Positions 24,957-38,795 of a stretch of DNA of 64,000 bases are shown here, piece by piece (within the stretch, counting starts at the first letter, position 1; each line of letters starts with the position of its first letter). This DNA comes from Tachypleus tridentatus. Its lineage: Eukaryota > Arthropoda > Merostomata > Xiphosura > Limulidae. Below the pieces are notes generated by a model. It was not told where the DNA came from and ran no database searches. It worked only from the letters and a program-made list of their open reading frames with translations. The DNA lies in assembly GCF_004210375.1 (NCBI RefSeq), contig NC_134833.1:148358127-148422126 (forward strand), written 5' to 3'. A program made the translations under genes and the position numbers.

Positions 24957-27370
24957 AACTGAGACTAAACAATCTTTTATTCTCAAGTTGGAAAGAAATG
25001 GTGTAGTCAAGGCTTCTTATTATAAACAAAACATTATCATGGTTTACCAAGAGTAGAAAAATAACTCGCAAACCAAATATTCAGTGTACTGTTTTATATT
25101 AATCCCGACAAGTTGGTACGTTTCCATGTTTTGTATTGTTTATAAAAGAAACAGGTTTGTTTAAATAACGTTATTTTTCCAAGAAACAGGCCTCACTCAA
25201 CCAAGTGCTGCTATACAACAATGTTTCTAAATCAGATTGATAAGTACAGGATGTTTTAAAGCGAAACAAAAGGATGGCGTTAAATTTATCAGTAATCAAG
25301 TGCATTCTAAATTACGATTTTGTAACCTGCTCAACGCAATACCTTTAACTCAGTCAATAATAAAACAATATTGATTTTTTAAAACAATAATACCAGTACC
25401 TAAATGTCGTTGACCATATTTGGTCCTTAAAACATATGAAAACGTGTCTGAATGTTTGTCGTTATGAACATCAACGGACAATAGGTAATAACATTCCACA
25501 TATGATTACAAGGTTTCAACAAATCCGTTCGTTTTTGTATAAGATATAAAACAGAAATAGTGTACAAAATCGGTCTCCATGGTAACAAATATGATTTTTT
25601 TTTTCGTAAACTCGTTGTTACCTTTGACATCGGCCCTCCAAATATTAATCACTTCTAAGTTGGGTTATAGTCCAAGTGTATACTAACTTTCGTTCAAATC
25701 TACCCAACTGTTTTCGAGAAATATTGGTATGATAACACACACACACATGAATGAAAACAAAACGGTAATAATAATGATGTTGAAACTGCTTAAACAATAG
25801 TTCTATGATGTTTAAGCTCCATGTAAGAAGAGTTAAATTAAGTAGTTAATATAGTACCAGTTTATTAAAGATGTCAAGTAGCTAAGGCTTAAAACTAAAC
25901 CCATCATAGCAAGGTACAACAAATAAATAAAATAAGATTCGTATTATTCTCAAATACTTACCACAACCTGTCAAGTAGTAAAGTTTGAACAGGGCATCCT
26001 TACTGAAAACAGAAACTGTGATCCTGGAATGTAGTAGGAGACATTTTATACATCCAATTTATACTCGTACATTTTGAGGAATAATATAGTTTTACATAAC
26101 CAGTCCTGTAAATAAAATAACTCGAGACTCAAAATGCTAACGAATTAGACATACTTTCAATAAAGATGAAAATATTTTAGTAAGACAATGGAAATGAAAA
26201 CGCATCCTTCAGAACTGTGTTGTTCTTGTGTGTATCTTTAGGTATTCTAAAATAACACTTTGAAGGCTTAGATAAATGTGTCTTTTCAGAAAATTTCGCC
26301 CAAAAGTGAAAATATTAATTATTGCGATTATAACAGCCGAAGCTAACAGTTATTAATGATACATACAATATACAAATTACATTAATATTAACTTAAGATC
26401 AAAGCAAGCTACCTACTTAGAGTGAATCTAAAAAAACAAATAAAGCATAAATAATACAAATAAGACATAAATTTATGTCTTTGTCTAACGTTCTTTTTAT
26501 AAAAGTATCATTTTCGGCCTTAATCCCAATAACATCTCACGAGGCTAGACCAGCTTAGGAGATTTAGGTTAGTCCCAAATACTTATATTAAGTTAATAAT
26601 GCGAAGCAAAATCTATAACTAAAATTTACTAATAAATAAGTATTTTAAAAGCAATATAATTAGATACATTAGCAAATATTATTAACCATTAAGTAACACT
26701 TAAATGTTCTGTTAGGTGTCATATTTACTTAAAATAACACACCCTTATTCACGTGTAGTGCATTAGATCAAAACCACCAACTGGTTCTTAAGTCCGCGTT
26801 CGCTTATCACCGCAGAAGAATAAGGGTAAGGTAGTAGTATTATCAAACAAATCTGTGGAACAAAGTAAAGATTAGAAGCTAAAGTTTACTGATTAAAGAT
26901 GTGTCGTTAACTACAATTAAGATTTACAGAGATAATGGAGATGTTACAACCCTCAACTCTCGTCAAATTGTTTTAACTTCAGAGACAATAAAGATGGTCT
27001 TTATAACGCTCTTTGTCATCAATTCGTTCTAACTTTGAAAGAGTCAATATATATTACTTTATAATGGTCTTTGTCATCAATTTGTTCTAATTTTAAACAA
27101 AAATCAATAAAAAATTCCCACTTTGGTATCCTAAATCCAGACAATTATCAAAATAACTGTAATGCATACAACAAACCTTTGTTTATCATACAGTAGAATT
27201 TTAAGTTCTGTCCTTGCAACAAGTAACCCAACTTTCACGACTTTTAATTCTGAAGGTTTGATTATATCTTTGTTAATATAATTTATAAATATAACTTTAA
27301 GAACTGTCAGCAGATATACTTGTAATGTATCCTGAAAAGTTGCGAACTGTCTCTCCATACACAAGTCCTA
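24957..27370. other. Conserved intergenic segment, copy B
   Basis: Aligns with 16096-18750 of the A interval with many small indels; a ~1 kb part (A 17820-18090) is shortened. No gene is supported. Open frames at about 25427-25630 and 27131-27364 are not preserved in the A copy. Confidence 0.7.
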
Positions 27371-28036
27371 TGGATTCAGTGCTCTCGCGATCTTCAGAGT
27401 AAGTATGCTTTGTTAATGCTTTACTGACACTCTTAATATTTTGTGGAAGAGATGATTAAATACAGAAATACATTAGAATGTTATTGAACGATTCCTTAAA
27501 AAAACATGGTTATTTTACTGTACAAATAAGTGAAAACTGCTACTAGCAGTGCCATGTATGGAAGCGTCATTAACCACGAGAACGTTTTCCCCCAGTTTTA
27601 GCTAACCTATATAAAGGAGAAAGAAAGACCTTACACCCTGAACTGCCCTTGAGGCAGACCTTAATTTTCACTTGGGACATTTAACTGTGTGACCAGGAAT
27701 CGGGAATATTTTTGCTTGTTCTTTCTAGACTCTGCTGGACAGATGATAGCTGAAAGGAACTTGACCGATGTTCACTGGTGTCCTAAACACACGCTTCCAA
27801 ACCTATAGTCGTAATACTTGTTTGTTTATTTTGTGATTATTAATTTGTTTTGCTACTGAATAGTATTACATGCAAATAAAACTAGCTTTGTATGTCACAT
27901 TTTTATCGCATAAATGATGACAACATGTTCGATTCAATGCTCATGTTCCTTTATTGAATCATTAACTGTCAGTGGAAATACTTATAATGTATGGTGAGAG
28001 TTTGCGAAATTTCATAGAGATACACAAGTCCCATGG
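27306..28036 (+). repeat. Pair of ~70-bp direct repeats flanking ~590 bp
   Basis: The segment at about 27306-27374 (contains TGTCAGCAGATATACTTGTA and CACAAGTCCTATGGA) is repeated in diverged form at about 27967-28036 (TGTCAGTGGAAATACTTATA, CACAAGTCCCATGGA). The second copy directly abuts the start of the hAT element at 28037. The DNA between has no recognisable gene. Confidence 0.6.
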
Positions 28037-30990
28037 ACAGGGGCGTAGATCCTGGGGGGATGGGATATACATCCTCCCCTTCATTATATGGTGCATATAA
28101 TGAACCCCCTATAGTTTTCTCTGTTTAATTGTTTTATTGCATCATAGGCCTACAAATTGTGTGTTTGTTCTTGTGATTCTCGTGTTCTTACCAATCGAAT
28201 TACACAATTAGTCCTGGATGTAGGCTTTTTCAGTAGTCGAAATGTACATCTTTAATATAGGCGTACTTCTAAACTTTCGATCCAGGTGATAGTTCGCTAG
28301 TGTCAGTCACTAAGTCTAAGTATACATGCAAGGCTTGCAAGTACTATCACAGAATCTACCTACGTCTTGTACGTAGTGTAAGATAAAGTAAATTTTTATC
28401 ACAACAGATTGAACAGAGCATGAAATTCGAAAATATTACTCTCAAGCGTATTCTCCTGTGATCTAGATCTGGCAGGCCATGTGTAGCTTGTAGCGGTTTT
28501 CCTACGCCATTTGTTCTTATGCATGTCTAGCCGGTTTTATTGTCGAACGCCTTACTCTCCTTAGCTGCTGAAGGCGCTGACCATATAGTATGTTTAGTGT
28601 ACAGTTAACGACAGGTTCCGGCCGCTCGGATCCAGACGCGCCTTACATCAACACCCTCCGCTCCCTTTAGTCTGAGCCTCGATTTTACAACAGGGCACAT
28701 AGACCTGTGTTTGTAGCCCTCAATAATCCATGAAATTTCAGATTATCACCGCCCTCTAATATAGTGCTGGTGCTTTATGGTAAAAGAACAATATATTCTT
28801 TTATCATAGATAGTAAAAATATTGTATTTTCTTGTATAATTAGAACACAAAAGGAACGATTTCAACCTTGTTTAAGTGTTTTTATTTAATAGACGTGCTT
28901 ATAGACATTATATCACAACGTGTTTGTCTTTTGATGAGCTTTAACAGAAAACATATATTTGTGATTAATTAAGAATTTTCGAGAAACTTGTAATTACTTG
29001 TGTTGTAACCAGCATACATTATTGTCCCAGCGATACCCAGGTGGTCTGTCGGCTCGGTGGTAGTCACTGTGACGTTCGAGCGTTTCGACTTAAATACATT
29101 GTACAGTTCAGTCCTACTTCCATTCTATTTTATCTTCGTTTGTTGTACGTTAGAGTTTTTAAATAAAGGCTGTATTTTAGCCTGTTGAGTCATCTGGGAA
29201 ACAGATTCCACTATGACAAGCAAGCGTCTGAAAGGTTCCGATATTAGACAGTTCAGGTCAGTTACTGGTACTACAAGCGACAGTGCAGATGCAGATAATT
29301 CAACAACCTCAAGCAAAGGAATAGAAACTTGCCATACAGAGGAAATACCATGTTCATCAGAGGACGAGTCTGAAAATGCATGTGCAACTATTGCACATCA
29401 TGAACCACCAGATAGTTGTGAAACAAGTTTGTGCAGTAATGAAAAATCTGACACTCCACAGATACAGTGTGGAAAGCCATATCATCCAGACGCACAACTA
29501 ACACCACGACAGAAAGCAAAATTTACAAAATATCAACTTCCAGGGCAAGTGGTTTGATGAGTTCCCATGGCTGCCCTTCGACAATCAGACTCAAAAAGTC
29601 ATATGCTTTCATTGTGCTAAGGCGGAAAATAGAGGCCTTTTACAAGGAAATTGAGAGGCCAGTCGAGTATACCTTCATATCCACCGGTTTTGCAACTGGA
29701 AAAGGCAAAACGAACACCACTTCTCATCTCAGCACAGATTCGTTATATCTCCAGAAGGTTCACTTGATGTAACTCCAGTGACTGTCCAGCTACATGATGG
29801 AAAAAAAAAAGCAGCAGGAAGAATGCAAAAAAAGTCTAGCCAAAATATTCAGAAGTTTACGTTTCTTTCTGCGTCAAGGTTTAGCATCACGTGGACATAC
29901 TGATACGGAGGGAACTTCCTGCAGTTAATGAAGCTCCTGGAAGAGGAAATCCTGAGCTGACGGCCTACTTGTCAAAGAAAACCACATTCATATCAACCCA
30001 GGCTCAGAAAGAAATAATGGAGATGTTCAGCCATCAAATACTGAGGAACATAGCACACAAAGTGCAGCAAAGTAAAATCTTTGCATTAATGGTTGATGGC
30101 ACTAAGATGTCACAGGTGCCGAACAGGAAGCAATATGTGTACGATACATAGATGAAAACCTTGACGTCCATGAGATATTTCTAGGTTTGTACAGTGTTTC
30201 CAATACAACTGGTGAAACAATCCTCGACTCTACTCTGATGTACGGAGTAGACTCAATTTACACCACTGTCAGGATTAAGAGCACAAACTTATGATAGAGC
30301 CGCTAACATGAGTGGTGGCGCAACAGTGGATGCCAGGAAAAAAATAAAAGAGAAGCAGCCTTCAGCTTTGTTTTTTCTTCTGCGGAGCACACAAGGCTAG
30401 TTTAACAATGCAGCATGCAGTTGAAGCTTGTGAATGTGTTCGAGATTCTCATCCAGTGGGTACATGAACTTGCTTCAGAGGTCAGGGAAATACAAGACAA
30501 TCTTTGAAAATATTGTATGGTCAGACAGCCACAATGGTCCAGTTAAATTCATCCGCTCACTGTGTCCAACACGCTGGTTTTGTCCGTCTATCTGCAATTG
30601 CATGTGCTAATGATCACTACAGTGACTCTTTACTTGATTCTTTGTCTGAATTAGCAAATGAAAAATCAGATCTAACGCAGTTAAAGCACAGGGTCTGCTG
30701 GACAGATTTCACAAAGAAAAGACAGTTTTAGAGTTGTTGATGGCTCCAGCATCCATTAGCTGCATTAGAGGAACTAAATCGTGCATTCAAACAAAATCAG
30801 CGACAGTATCTGGCATGATTGAAGCATTTGTAATGACAGTTGAGCAATTGCGGGTATTGCGAACAGAGGAGAATTTCAACAAGATATTTGATGAAGCTGA
30901 GAAAAAGTTAACTTCTCTAGATCTGGTGCCTATTGAACTGCACGCATTTGCAGCCCCCAGAAGAATCTACAGGTAATGGCTCAGCACACC
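28037..30990 (+). pseudogene. ZMYM1-like hAT transposon, broken transposase
   Basis: The left end CAGGGGCGTAGATCC resembles termini of hAT elements carrying zinc-finger MYM-type 1-like proteins. The coding region starts at ATG 29213 (TSKRLKGSDIRQFRS). After a frameshift near 29550 come a TTF-type zinc-finger segment (WFDEFPWL, then VICFHCAKAENRGLL) and hAT catalytic-domain pieces: DPELTAYLSKKTTF-like, FSHQILRNIAHKVQQSKIFALMVDGT (29940-30115), AQTYD near 30280 and a C-terminal stretch to about 30976. Several frameshifts and stops make it non-functional. A matching right end was not found, so it is probably 3'-truncated. Identification rests on remembered family motifs. Confidence 0.8.
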
Positions 30991-31828
30991 ATTACTTGAC
31001 ATCTTTTACATTATAGTAAATACGATTATGTCAGTCACTTTCTTTATAAACCCATCAAACCTTACCAGTCGCTCGTATATTACTTGGCAGTAAAAGATTG
31101 TTATATTTCTCAAATCTGAGGTCAAAGACAGATCTAAACATTTTAAAACGATGGACTTTCACACAGCTTTTAATAAACCAGGAGAAAGTGGAAGCATGAA
31201 TTTACAAAATTCCTTTTCATTAGATAACGCTTGAGTTTGTTGATAATAGAATATTCGCCATTCCTTTGTCCAACGACATTTGCAAACAGGTAACTGAAGA
31301 TTAAGTGTTGGGGTCCAAAAAATCTAAGCAGCTGAATAGACTTCAACTGTGAATTTTAAAAAATCTCAACAGAAAAAGACAGTGTTTTTGTTGTTTTTTT
31401 CTTTCGAAAGGTGTGACTGTTTGTTCCAGAACGATACATACAATTATAGAAAATTTTTCCAAACTATTCAAGTAAGGAAATAGTCAATTATTGATTCTCA
31501 AAATATATAGAAAGTTTAAAAAAGAAACTTTTCATTGAAAAAACTCAAATTACGAAACAGAAGGTTAACGTTTTAGGTATAGAGTAGAAGTGTGTAACGA
31601 AATGCAGAATTTTGATAGCAAATATAAAGTAAAACGTTACAAAATAGTAACTTTGATTGAAAAAGATATATGAAGGTAACAAAACACTTAATACAGTCCA
31701 AATGTGATCAATCAAGGATGCAAACATGTAACAAAAGTCAACATTTGATTATTTAATAAGATGCAATCATACTATAACTAAAATGTTACTTTCACAAATG
31801 CCCTCTCCCAATCACCCCAGAAGATTTT
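30991..31828. other. AT-rich stretch, nothing recognised
   Basis: No open frame with family features, no inverted ends and no tandem repeat. Not found in the other intergenic blocks. Confidence 0.5.
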
Positions 31829-32058
31829 GGTTTGTTTGGAATTTCGCGCAAAGCTACTGAGGGTTTTCTGCGTTAGCCATCTCTAATGTGGCAGTGTAAG
31901 AGTAGAGGGTAAGCAAGTAGTCATCACCACCCACCACCAACTCTTGGGCTACTCTTTTAACAACGAACAGTGGGATTCATCTTCACATTATAACGCCCCA
32001 GGGCTGAAAGGGCGAGTCGAGTGCCTTATCTTCCTGGCTATGCCGGCTCCTCCCAAAT
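31829..32058 (-). mobile_element. tRNA-derived SINE, old minus-strand copy
   Basis: The reverse complement resembles the SINE at 52825-53108: the body (AGTAGCCCAAGAGTTGG, GGTGGGTGGTGATGAC on that strand) and the AAACAAACC tail are clear. The tRNA-like head is largely lost and there are many substitutions, so the insertion is older than the other copy. Confidence 0.85.
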
Positions 32059-33109
32059 AGAAAACAGGGTAATAATAATTTCACCAAATGTCCAATAAAA
32101 TAAATTGCTACATAATGGTTCTGCGGCATCAGTTTTACCAGGTTGAACTTATAAATTTTAGTTATTACCCACGTTTTAAAATACAATTTAAAATAAAAAT
32201 CAGGGTTGAGAAATTACACAGAAATAATACCAAACAATGAGTTTCACTCTTCAAAACTCAAGATCTAAAGAATTTACACGTTTCGATTTAAAAAGTTTGA
32301 AAAATAATTTCGCGCAAAAGTGATAAAGTCAAGATAAATTTTGTTCAAAACTCCTTGATACTTTCATTACCAATATGTATTATAGAGTTTTGAAACAAAT
32401 CTCGAAAATTCTAGAAATAATTTTATAAATGAAGTAGGACAATATTGTAGAATATAACACTATTACATTTTATACAAATGGTTGTAACTCAATGAATTTT
32501 TTTATAAAAACTACACGAAACCTGTTTCATAAAATTATAAATATTTGGTGCAAAATTTTTTTATAAAATAGCTCTATCGAGTCTTTATTAAATTTACGCC
32601 TTTAATAAACCACTGGAGGTTTTATGAAACCTGGAAGAATTTCTTCTCTTTGTCTCCACTCACAAATAACTCTCTTTTTGAGTAGTCATCTGTTTTTAAT
32701 AGTACAAATAGTCAAGTTCTTAGCATGTCGTTTAAGTTTACAGCTTTTAAATTCATCTGACTGTGATGAATGCTGGTTGGTGTCGAATCTGTCATCATAC
32801 TGTTAATCATTGGAAATGTAGTTTACTGTCTCCTATACATCAACATGTACATCTGCCACTATTACATTTCCTTAAAGAGTTGGGTAGCTTGCAGATCACC
32901 ATTGAAATTGTAACCCCAGCAACATGAATATTTATTATCTGAATCTACATGATTCACATTGGAACAAAAATAAGTATAAGGCACTAGAAACCTATAATCA
33001 TGGGTTTGTACACACGAAAAACCTAGTGTGGCTGTCCATGCAACAACACACACACACGTTGAAAATACACTCAGTATCTCTGGCAATATCATCTATTATA
33101 TCATCAAAC
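32059..33109. other. AT-rich stretch, no confident gene
   Basis: Mostly AT-rich DNA. Part of 32620-33109 may be decayed upstream coding sequence of the KIAA1586-like transposon that follows, but I could not follow a frame. Nothing else is seen. Confidence 0.45.
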
Positions 33110-33680
33110 TCAAATGGCGATGAGAAATATTATGAATTGTGATCGCTTAAAATTAACTAATAATGCACAAGAAAATGACAATAAAATTCATGAACTGGTA
33201 AACATACTTGAACCAGATTTTTGGAGTACTGATAAAGTTGTTGCCTTGGAAATACGCTGATGACAAATTGTATGAATTCAGTAAGTTCTCTCATCACGAA
33301 ATCATCATTAATGATTTTTGTGACTATGTGAAAAATGTCCTTCGAAATCACCATAATGATGAGATTTCAAGAACTGTACAAAAGGCTAAAAATATTATCA
33401 ATAGTGGTATTCATAGTTCCGCAGAAGCAGAAAAAGGGTTTTCAATAATAAATATTATATATTCCGATGAAAGAAGCCGCCTCACAGTTGAAAATGTGGC
33501 AAACCTGATGACAATTGATTTGATTCGCCTGCCACTGGTTTCACAGAATCCCAATTTTCCAGTTCAAATTTGGCTATGAAAATACACACAGCTGATGACA
33601 ACGGGTTCAAGCGTGGACGGAATAAAGAATTTAATGATAATCAAGTTGTAATTTGAAAATATTTAAAGCATGCTGAATAA
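33110..33680 (+). pseudogene. KIAA1586-like hAT transposase remnant (C-terminal dimerisation region)
   Basis: The frame 33208-33579 contains SSAEAEKGFSIINIIYSDER followed by SRLTVENVANLMTIDLIRLP, the C-terminal hAT dimerisation signature of the KIAA1586-like group. The next block (HTADDNGFKRGRNKE in another frame, about 33580-33640) continues the same protein after a frameshift. The catalytic core is not recognisable upstream, so this is a fossil. Its last ~120 bp plus flank reappear at 53262 before gene E. Confidence 0.75.
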
Positions 33681-34817
33681 ATTATTTGAGTAAGATATTC
33701 TTGTTGTTATTTTCAATCACACAAAATTGTGGTGTGTAACGCGACACATAATTGGTCGTTAAAATATTTGAATCCCATCACTGTTCTAAACATTACTGAA
33801 TCTAACCAAACTGCGTCGTTTAACCAATACAAAATAATGATAAAAAAATTTAACCAAACACACACTCATGAACTGACATTAAAAGGAGTAAATATTTGTG
33901 ATGTACATGAAGCTTCCTTTGTAATTGCAGATAAACGTAATAATCAATTTTAACATCCTGGAAAGGAATAAATCGACAGATTCATAAAATAAAAAAGTTT
34001 TCTAATGCTGGGCTGCATACCCTCTTAAGGTTCGTAAATTTTTTTTTAATATAGTTACACGCTGTAAATGTGAAAGTTTTCATTTTTTATTCTGCGGTTC
34101 AACAAAACTAAAGTACCAGGAAACAACTGAAGCTACACTGTATGTTGAAGAATGCTTACAAACTAATTGATGTTTAAAACTAGGATATTAGTTTTGGATC
34201 CAAAAACATTTAATTTAAAATAAACAAATACATAAGTTACTCCCTCTCTTTTTTTTTAGGAACGTTAATGCATATCTAATTGGGTATCGATAGCCTCTAA
34301 AGTAGCTGTAATAATGAAGTATTGGTATGATAAATTTACATTTACGATATGTAAGACGTGAGTTTATTTATATTTTATAAATTTTACATAACGAATTCCA
34401 TAAAATGATTATTAAATGCTGTCAGTATCCATACTCTCATGATTTCTTCCACAACTTTTCTAGTTGATTTGGTTTGTATCTCTATTCAGTTGTTTCTTCC
34501 TTCACGTTTTAAGATGACATTGATATAGTAGCCTTTACACAAACCCTTACATGAAATATGCTTATTATTTGACATGAGATTTTCTTCACAAACTATGAAT
34601 TTAACATTTTCCATATCCACACACAAACTGTTAAAACAATAAACCATTTCATTGTTCCAAATATAATTACATCTTCTAAACTACTTCTGAGACACGTAAA
34701 TTCAGTATTGTTGACGGTCAATGGTTAAGTACTAGGAGGTTACAATTGAGGGTTTATAATATTTCGTGATTCGAACGTTTCCTAAACCTCAGAGATAAAT
34801 GTCTACTTACTTTACTG
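33681..34817. other. Shared upstream flank before the hAT insertion
   Basis: AT-rich DNA that recurs at 53385-54456 and, beyond the N gap, from 45745 to 45889. No gene is supported. It ends at the left target site of the hAT element. Confidence 0.65.
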
Positions 34818-36663
34818 CAGTGGTTCTTAACCTTGTTAGAGGTACTGAACCCCGGAAGTTTCACTGAACCCTTCGTAATTGGAAAAATAAAATATGATTT
34901 TTCAAATTCAAAACATAAAAAGATATTTTACTAGAGCACAAAATGAGCCATGCATCAGTTGCACATAATATCACTGTGTTCAAAGAACAAAACCAACAAA
35001 ACATGAATTTCACACAAAACAAAAACATAACTCAATGAATATTTACTGCAAATCAACGTGACTTTTGTGTTGCCTTTCAGAGACAAGTTCAGAAATGCGC
35101 GGCTTCACTTTGGCAAGTGCCACTCTTATATCATTATCGGAACAAAAATGTTCCTTTTCTTCGATTTTATGTCTATCAAGCTCGAAAAGAATTGCTCGCA
35201 AAGATATGTTGTAACAAACGGTATGATTATCTCAAGGGCTTTCTTAGCAATAAGAGGGTACGCTACGAGCTGGTGACACCAGAACGTTGAAAGCGTTGTT
35301 GTTCTAAAAGTTTCTGTTGAACCTCTTAGCTCTGCTGAAGTTCAATGATTTCGTCGAGGTATTCATCATTGGCATCTGCTGTCGCAACACTAAACGTGAA
35401 CGGCTGTCTCACCCTTGCTGGATATGACTCTCTGCTGAGGAAGTATTCGTCGAGAACTTTGCGAGCTCATCTAAGTGCATGACAATTGCTTGCTTCAGTT
35501 CCCAAGCACAGAAATGTCTCCGATTTCAGACACATCTTTGATCTTACTCACACAGTCGTCCAGCAGGGAAAGTTTGCAAAGTTATCATTCTATGTTCGTC
35601 GTTTCTATAACGGTAGCTTTTTTGAAAAGCCTTTCACCAGTGCACCAAAACCAGACTTTCTTCCCAGCATGACTGGAGCTCCGTCCAAACAAACTGCAGA
35701 AACCATATCCTACGAAAGATCGTTGTCTCTGAAGAAGTCATCCACAAGTTTCTTCACGTCGTCTGCCTTAGTTGTTGTTGTAAGAGGATACTTACAAAAA
35801 AATCTTTCTCGTCGTTCTTCACACAGCGCACGAATACAACGAGCTGGCTTAGATTGGAAACGTCAGTGGACTGGTCGAGTTGAAGGCTGAATTTTGCTGG
35901 GCTTGAAATTAGATTTGCAACTACTTGAGCCAAGATGTCATCGCTCATGTCATCTATTCTGCTGCTGATGGTGTCATCTGAAAGAGAAATTTGGAATAAC
36001 GTATTTTCAGCACCTTTCCCGGTATGATATTCGTCATCTTCAACGCAGTTGGTTTTACGAGTGCTTTATTAATGGTGTGGTTTGTCCTGCTTTTGCGATC
36101 AAGTACGCAACTTCGTACGATGCTGTGAGGATCGGTTTGTCGATGGATACAAAGCCAAGAACAGGCAAAGTAGCCTTTTCATCGAGCCTGGCTCTCTTTA
36201 CCTTGAATTCAGCAAACGTTGTACTCTTGTATTTTCCATCTCCATGCAGCTTTAGGGAGTGTTCTTTTACTTTAGCCGGTGCTAGACTAGAATTGCTCAA
36301 CTTGGCATTGCAAATCATGCATTGAGGACGCTGACTCCCATCATGTTACGTTATACACGTGAATCCATATTGTACGTATTCGTCCGACCACTTTCTGTGT
36401 TTGCTCGACATAGTTAGTATGAAGGGATTGAAATTAGGAGAAAAGTAATAAAATGACGCACGATTACTACAGTCACAAGTCAACTACTAAGCGCACGAAG
36501 TTCCCTGCAGCACAGATATTAAGGCCAAATGATGTGCCGTGTTCAGCCGCAACCAATGATGGCCAAGTGGGCATGAACGAAATGGACACACACACAGTAT
36601 GTGTGTTTTGACCTTTGCCGAACACCTGACACTGACTCACCGAACCCCTGGGTTTCGCCACTG
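34818..36663 (-). mobile_element. ZBED5/FAM200-like hAT element, copy before gene C
   Basis: The left end CAGTGGTTCTTAACC and right end (CAGTGGCGAAACCC read inward) are imperfect inverted repeats. The minus strand encodes a broken transposase of the ZBED5/FAM200/SCAND3-like group. It starts near 36410 with RKWSDEYVQYGFTCIT, then a BED-finger-like CNAKLSNSSLAPAKVKEHSL (from 36318) and VLGFVSIDKPILTASYEVAY. MSDDILAQVVANLI (35948) and LQLDQSTDVSNLSQLVVFVR follow. Stops and frameshifts break the frame, and about 0.4 kb of the C-terminal half is missing compared with the copy before gene E. The target-site repeats (CTTTACTG, CTTAATGA) have decayed relative to the perfect ones around the other two copies. 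Confidence 0.87.
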
Positions 36664-37250
36664 CTTAATGAATTGAAGATATTTTCATTATGACTATATT
36701 AATAGTTTCAAATATGTTAGTAGCGTCTTAGTTTTGTTCTAAACAAGAATAACACAATTTGTGCCATTCAATTTTATATATTACACGAATTTGTTGTGTA
36801 ATTGTCCCTCGGTTAGGTAAGTAAATTTTGGACTTACAACACTCATGTCCGGTATTATATTTTTCTAAAACAAAAAATACAGCTCAAAATAATGTGAGCT
36901 TGCATTTTATGTCCTGTAAATTATGTTTAAAATACCTAACATACAAAATAATGTACTTAGTATCTAACCTAAACAAATACGAAAAATCACGAAACACAAA
37001 AGCTAAATAGAACTAGTTAATAAACATGTAAAATGGAACCAAACCAGAGATATAAAAGGACATGCCACCTCACCGAATACTGAACACTTCAGAAGGAAAA
37101 TAATTCATTTATATCAGGTTAACCCATTAGTAATGTCCCAAAATTTAATACAGAAGGGAATCACCATTTCTTTCTTTTTAGAAGGTTGTAATGACTACAA
37201 TATATACTAAGACGTGTATACACCTGTCCAGACAAATGAAAGAGACTAAA
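36664..37250. other. Shared flank between hAT and mariner, copy C
   Basis: AT-rich DNA matching 48168-48740 and 56754-57195. A 60-codon frame beginning MDLQHSCPVLYFS recurs in all three copies (36828, 48330, 56916) with a few residue changes and no gaps, but it has no recognised domain and may persist only because the copies are young. Confidence 0.5.
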
Positions 37251-37289
37251 CCAGCTCCACTTTTTCAGATCATCAATAAAATAAACTCT

Positions 37290-38255
37290 TATGAAGATAG
37301 ATGTGTCTACAGCTAAAGTGATGCGCCACGTTCAGGTCGTCCTGTTGAGTTTATTTCCTGACTTTCTGCTGGTGCACTTGATGAAGATTGTGCTGTTACA
37401 GTTGGAAAATTAGCACAGAAGAATAATTCGACCAATTCAACAGTTCACCGTCATCTGCAACAGCTTGGAAAAGTGTCAACTCTTGAAACGTAGGTTCCCC
37501 ATGATTTGACAGAAGCCAACCTTAGAACAAGAGTGGACATTTGCACTTATCTGTCTTCTCTTGAACGTAACTCACCGTTTTTTGGACATGGTTGTGACTG
37601 GAGATGAAAAAATGGATATTTCATAACAGTTTTTAAGTGCCACAGATAATGGATCAGTGCTGGTAAACTGGTTAAAGCACAGCCCAAAATGGACTTAGAC
37701 CCTAGGAAAGTCTTGTTAAGCATTTGGTGAGATATCGTTGGTGTGATCTACTTTGAGTTGGTGCCACTTAATGTAAGGATTACTTCAGACTTCTATTGTC
37801 AAAACAGTCAGTTGGCTTGAATGTTGCCCCCCGAAAGATAAGAAGCCTGCTTTGGTCAATCGTAAAGGTGTTGTGTTACACCAGGATAATGCACGGCCCC
37901 ATACAACAAGGATTACATCTGCAAAGATTGAAGAGCTAAACTGATTAAAACTTCCATCATTCTCCTTATTCTTCAGAATTTGCTCCATCTGATTATCATC
38001 TCTTCTGAAGTTTGCAGAATAATCTTGATGGAAAAGAGCTTGGAACATAAACATCTCAAAACTACCCTCTCTACATTCTTTTCTTCCAAACACCAACAAT
38101 TTTATGGAAATTGCGTTTAAAAGCTTGTGAATCGTTGGCAGGGAGTAATTAATAATAATGGAACATACATTATTAATTAAATAACATTCAAAGCGTTTGA
38201 AATCCTTTCTCCTTTACTGAATCTCAAATCAGACATTATTTAAGGCATGACTGAT
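37290..38255 (+). mobile_element. Mariner transposon, degenerate, copy before gene C
   Basis: The + strand keeps mariner transposase motifs in several frames: an HTH-region stretch (NSTVHRHLQQLGKVSTLET), VPHDLTEANLRTRVDICTYL, VTGDEKW near 37600, then VNRKGVVLHQDNARPH near 37855-37905 with the second catalytic Asp, and the C-terminal NRWQGVINNNG. Stops and frameshifts prevent function. The end is GACATTATTTAAGGCATGAC near 38232-38251; the exact left terminus was not located. Confidence 0.85.
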
Positions 38256-38795
38256 ATTAGGAACTCACTTACTTTGTGTATAGCTATCTCGGAATTTCAT
38301 TAGAATCATTATAATTTTTAATCAGGCAACCTTAAAATATTTCTTTTATGAATAATTTACAATATTTTATGAATACAAAATCTGGGTCCCTATGTTAACA
38401 TAGTATTATAATAAACATAATGGTCAAAGCTCATGTATACGATTTTGCTCTATAAGTTAATAGAAAGTGTATCTTTCTTATAAAAGAGCGATTACGGTAG
38501 GTAAGACACTATATGTACCTTTTCATGACATGTGGATCAGAAAATCTAGATGAGTTTTGTATTACTTTAAAACTAGTGTCCGTGCCATCCGTACATAGCG
38601 CAATCAACGATAATTATAATACTGTTAAGAGAATATTCCCAATATGCACATAGTAAGGAACCTATGTTTTGGGAAAGAGGCCAGCAATCAACATTACCTC
38701 CCTTTATCATACAATGCATACGGTCTGTTCTCTCTAAGGCATATTTATGAGCATGCCCAATTTCAGAGCTGTCAGAATTCATCAAAGACGAGTTG
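38256..38795. other. Conserved upstream region of copy C
   Basis: Matches the DNA upstream of copies B and D, with a ~175-bp deletion at about 38393-38396 (junction GTCCCTATG/TTAACATAG). No gene is seen; the conserved CAGCAATCAACATTACCTCC segment just before the promoter is present in B, C, D and E. Confidence 0.6.

Noticed and set aside
25427-27364. Short minus-strand frames in the conserved intergenic segment as genes
   Set aside because: Frames are broken in the other copies of the segment and show no domain or signal.
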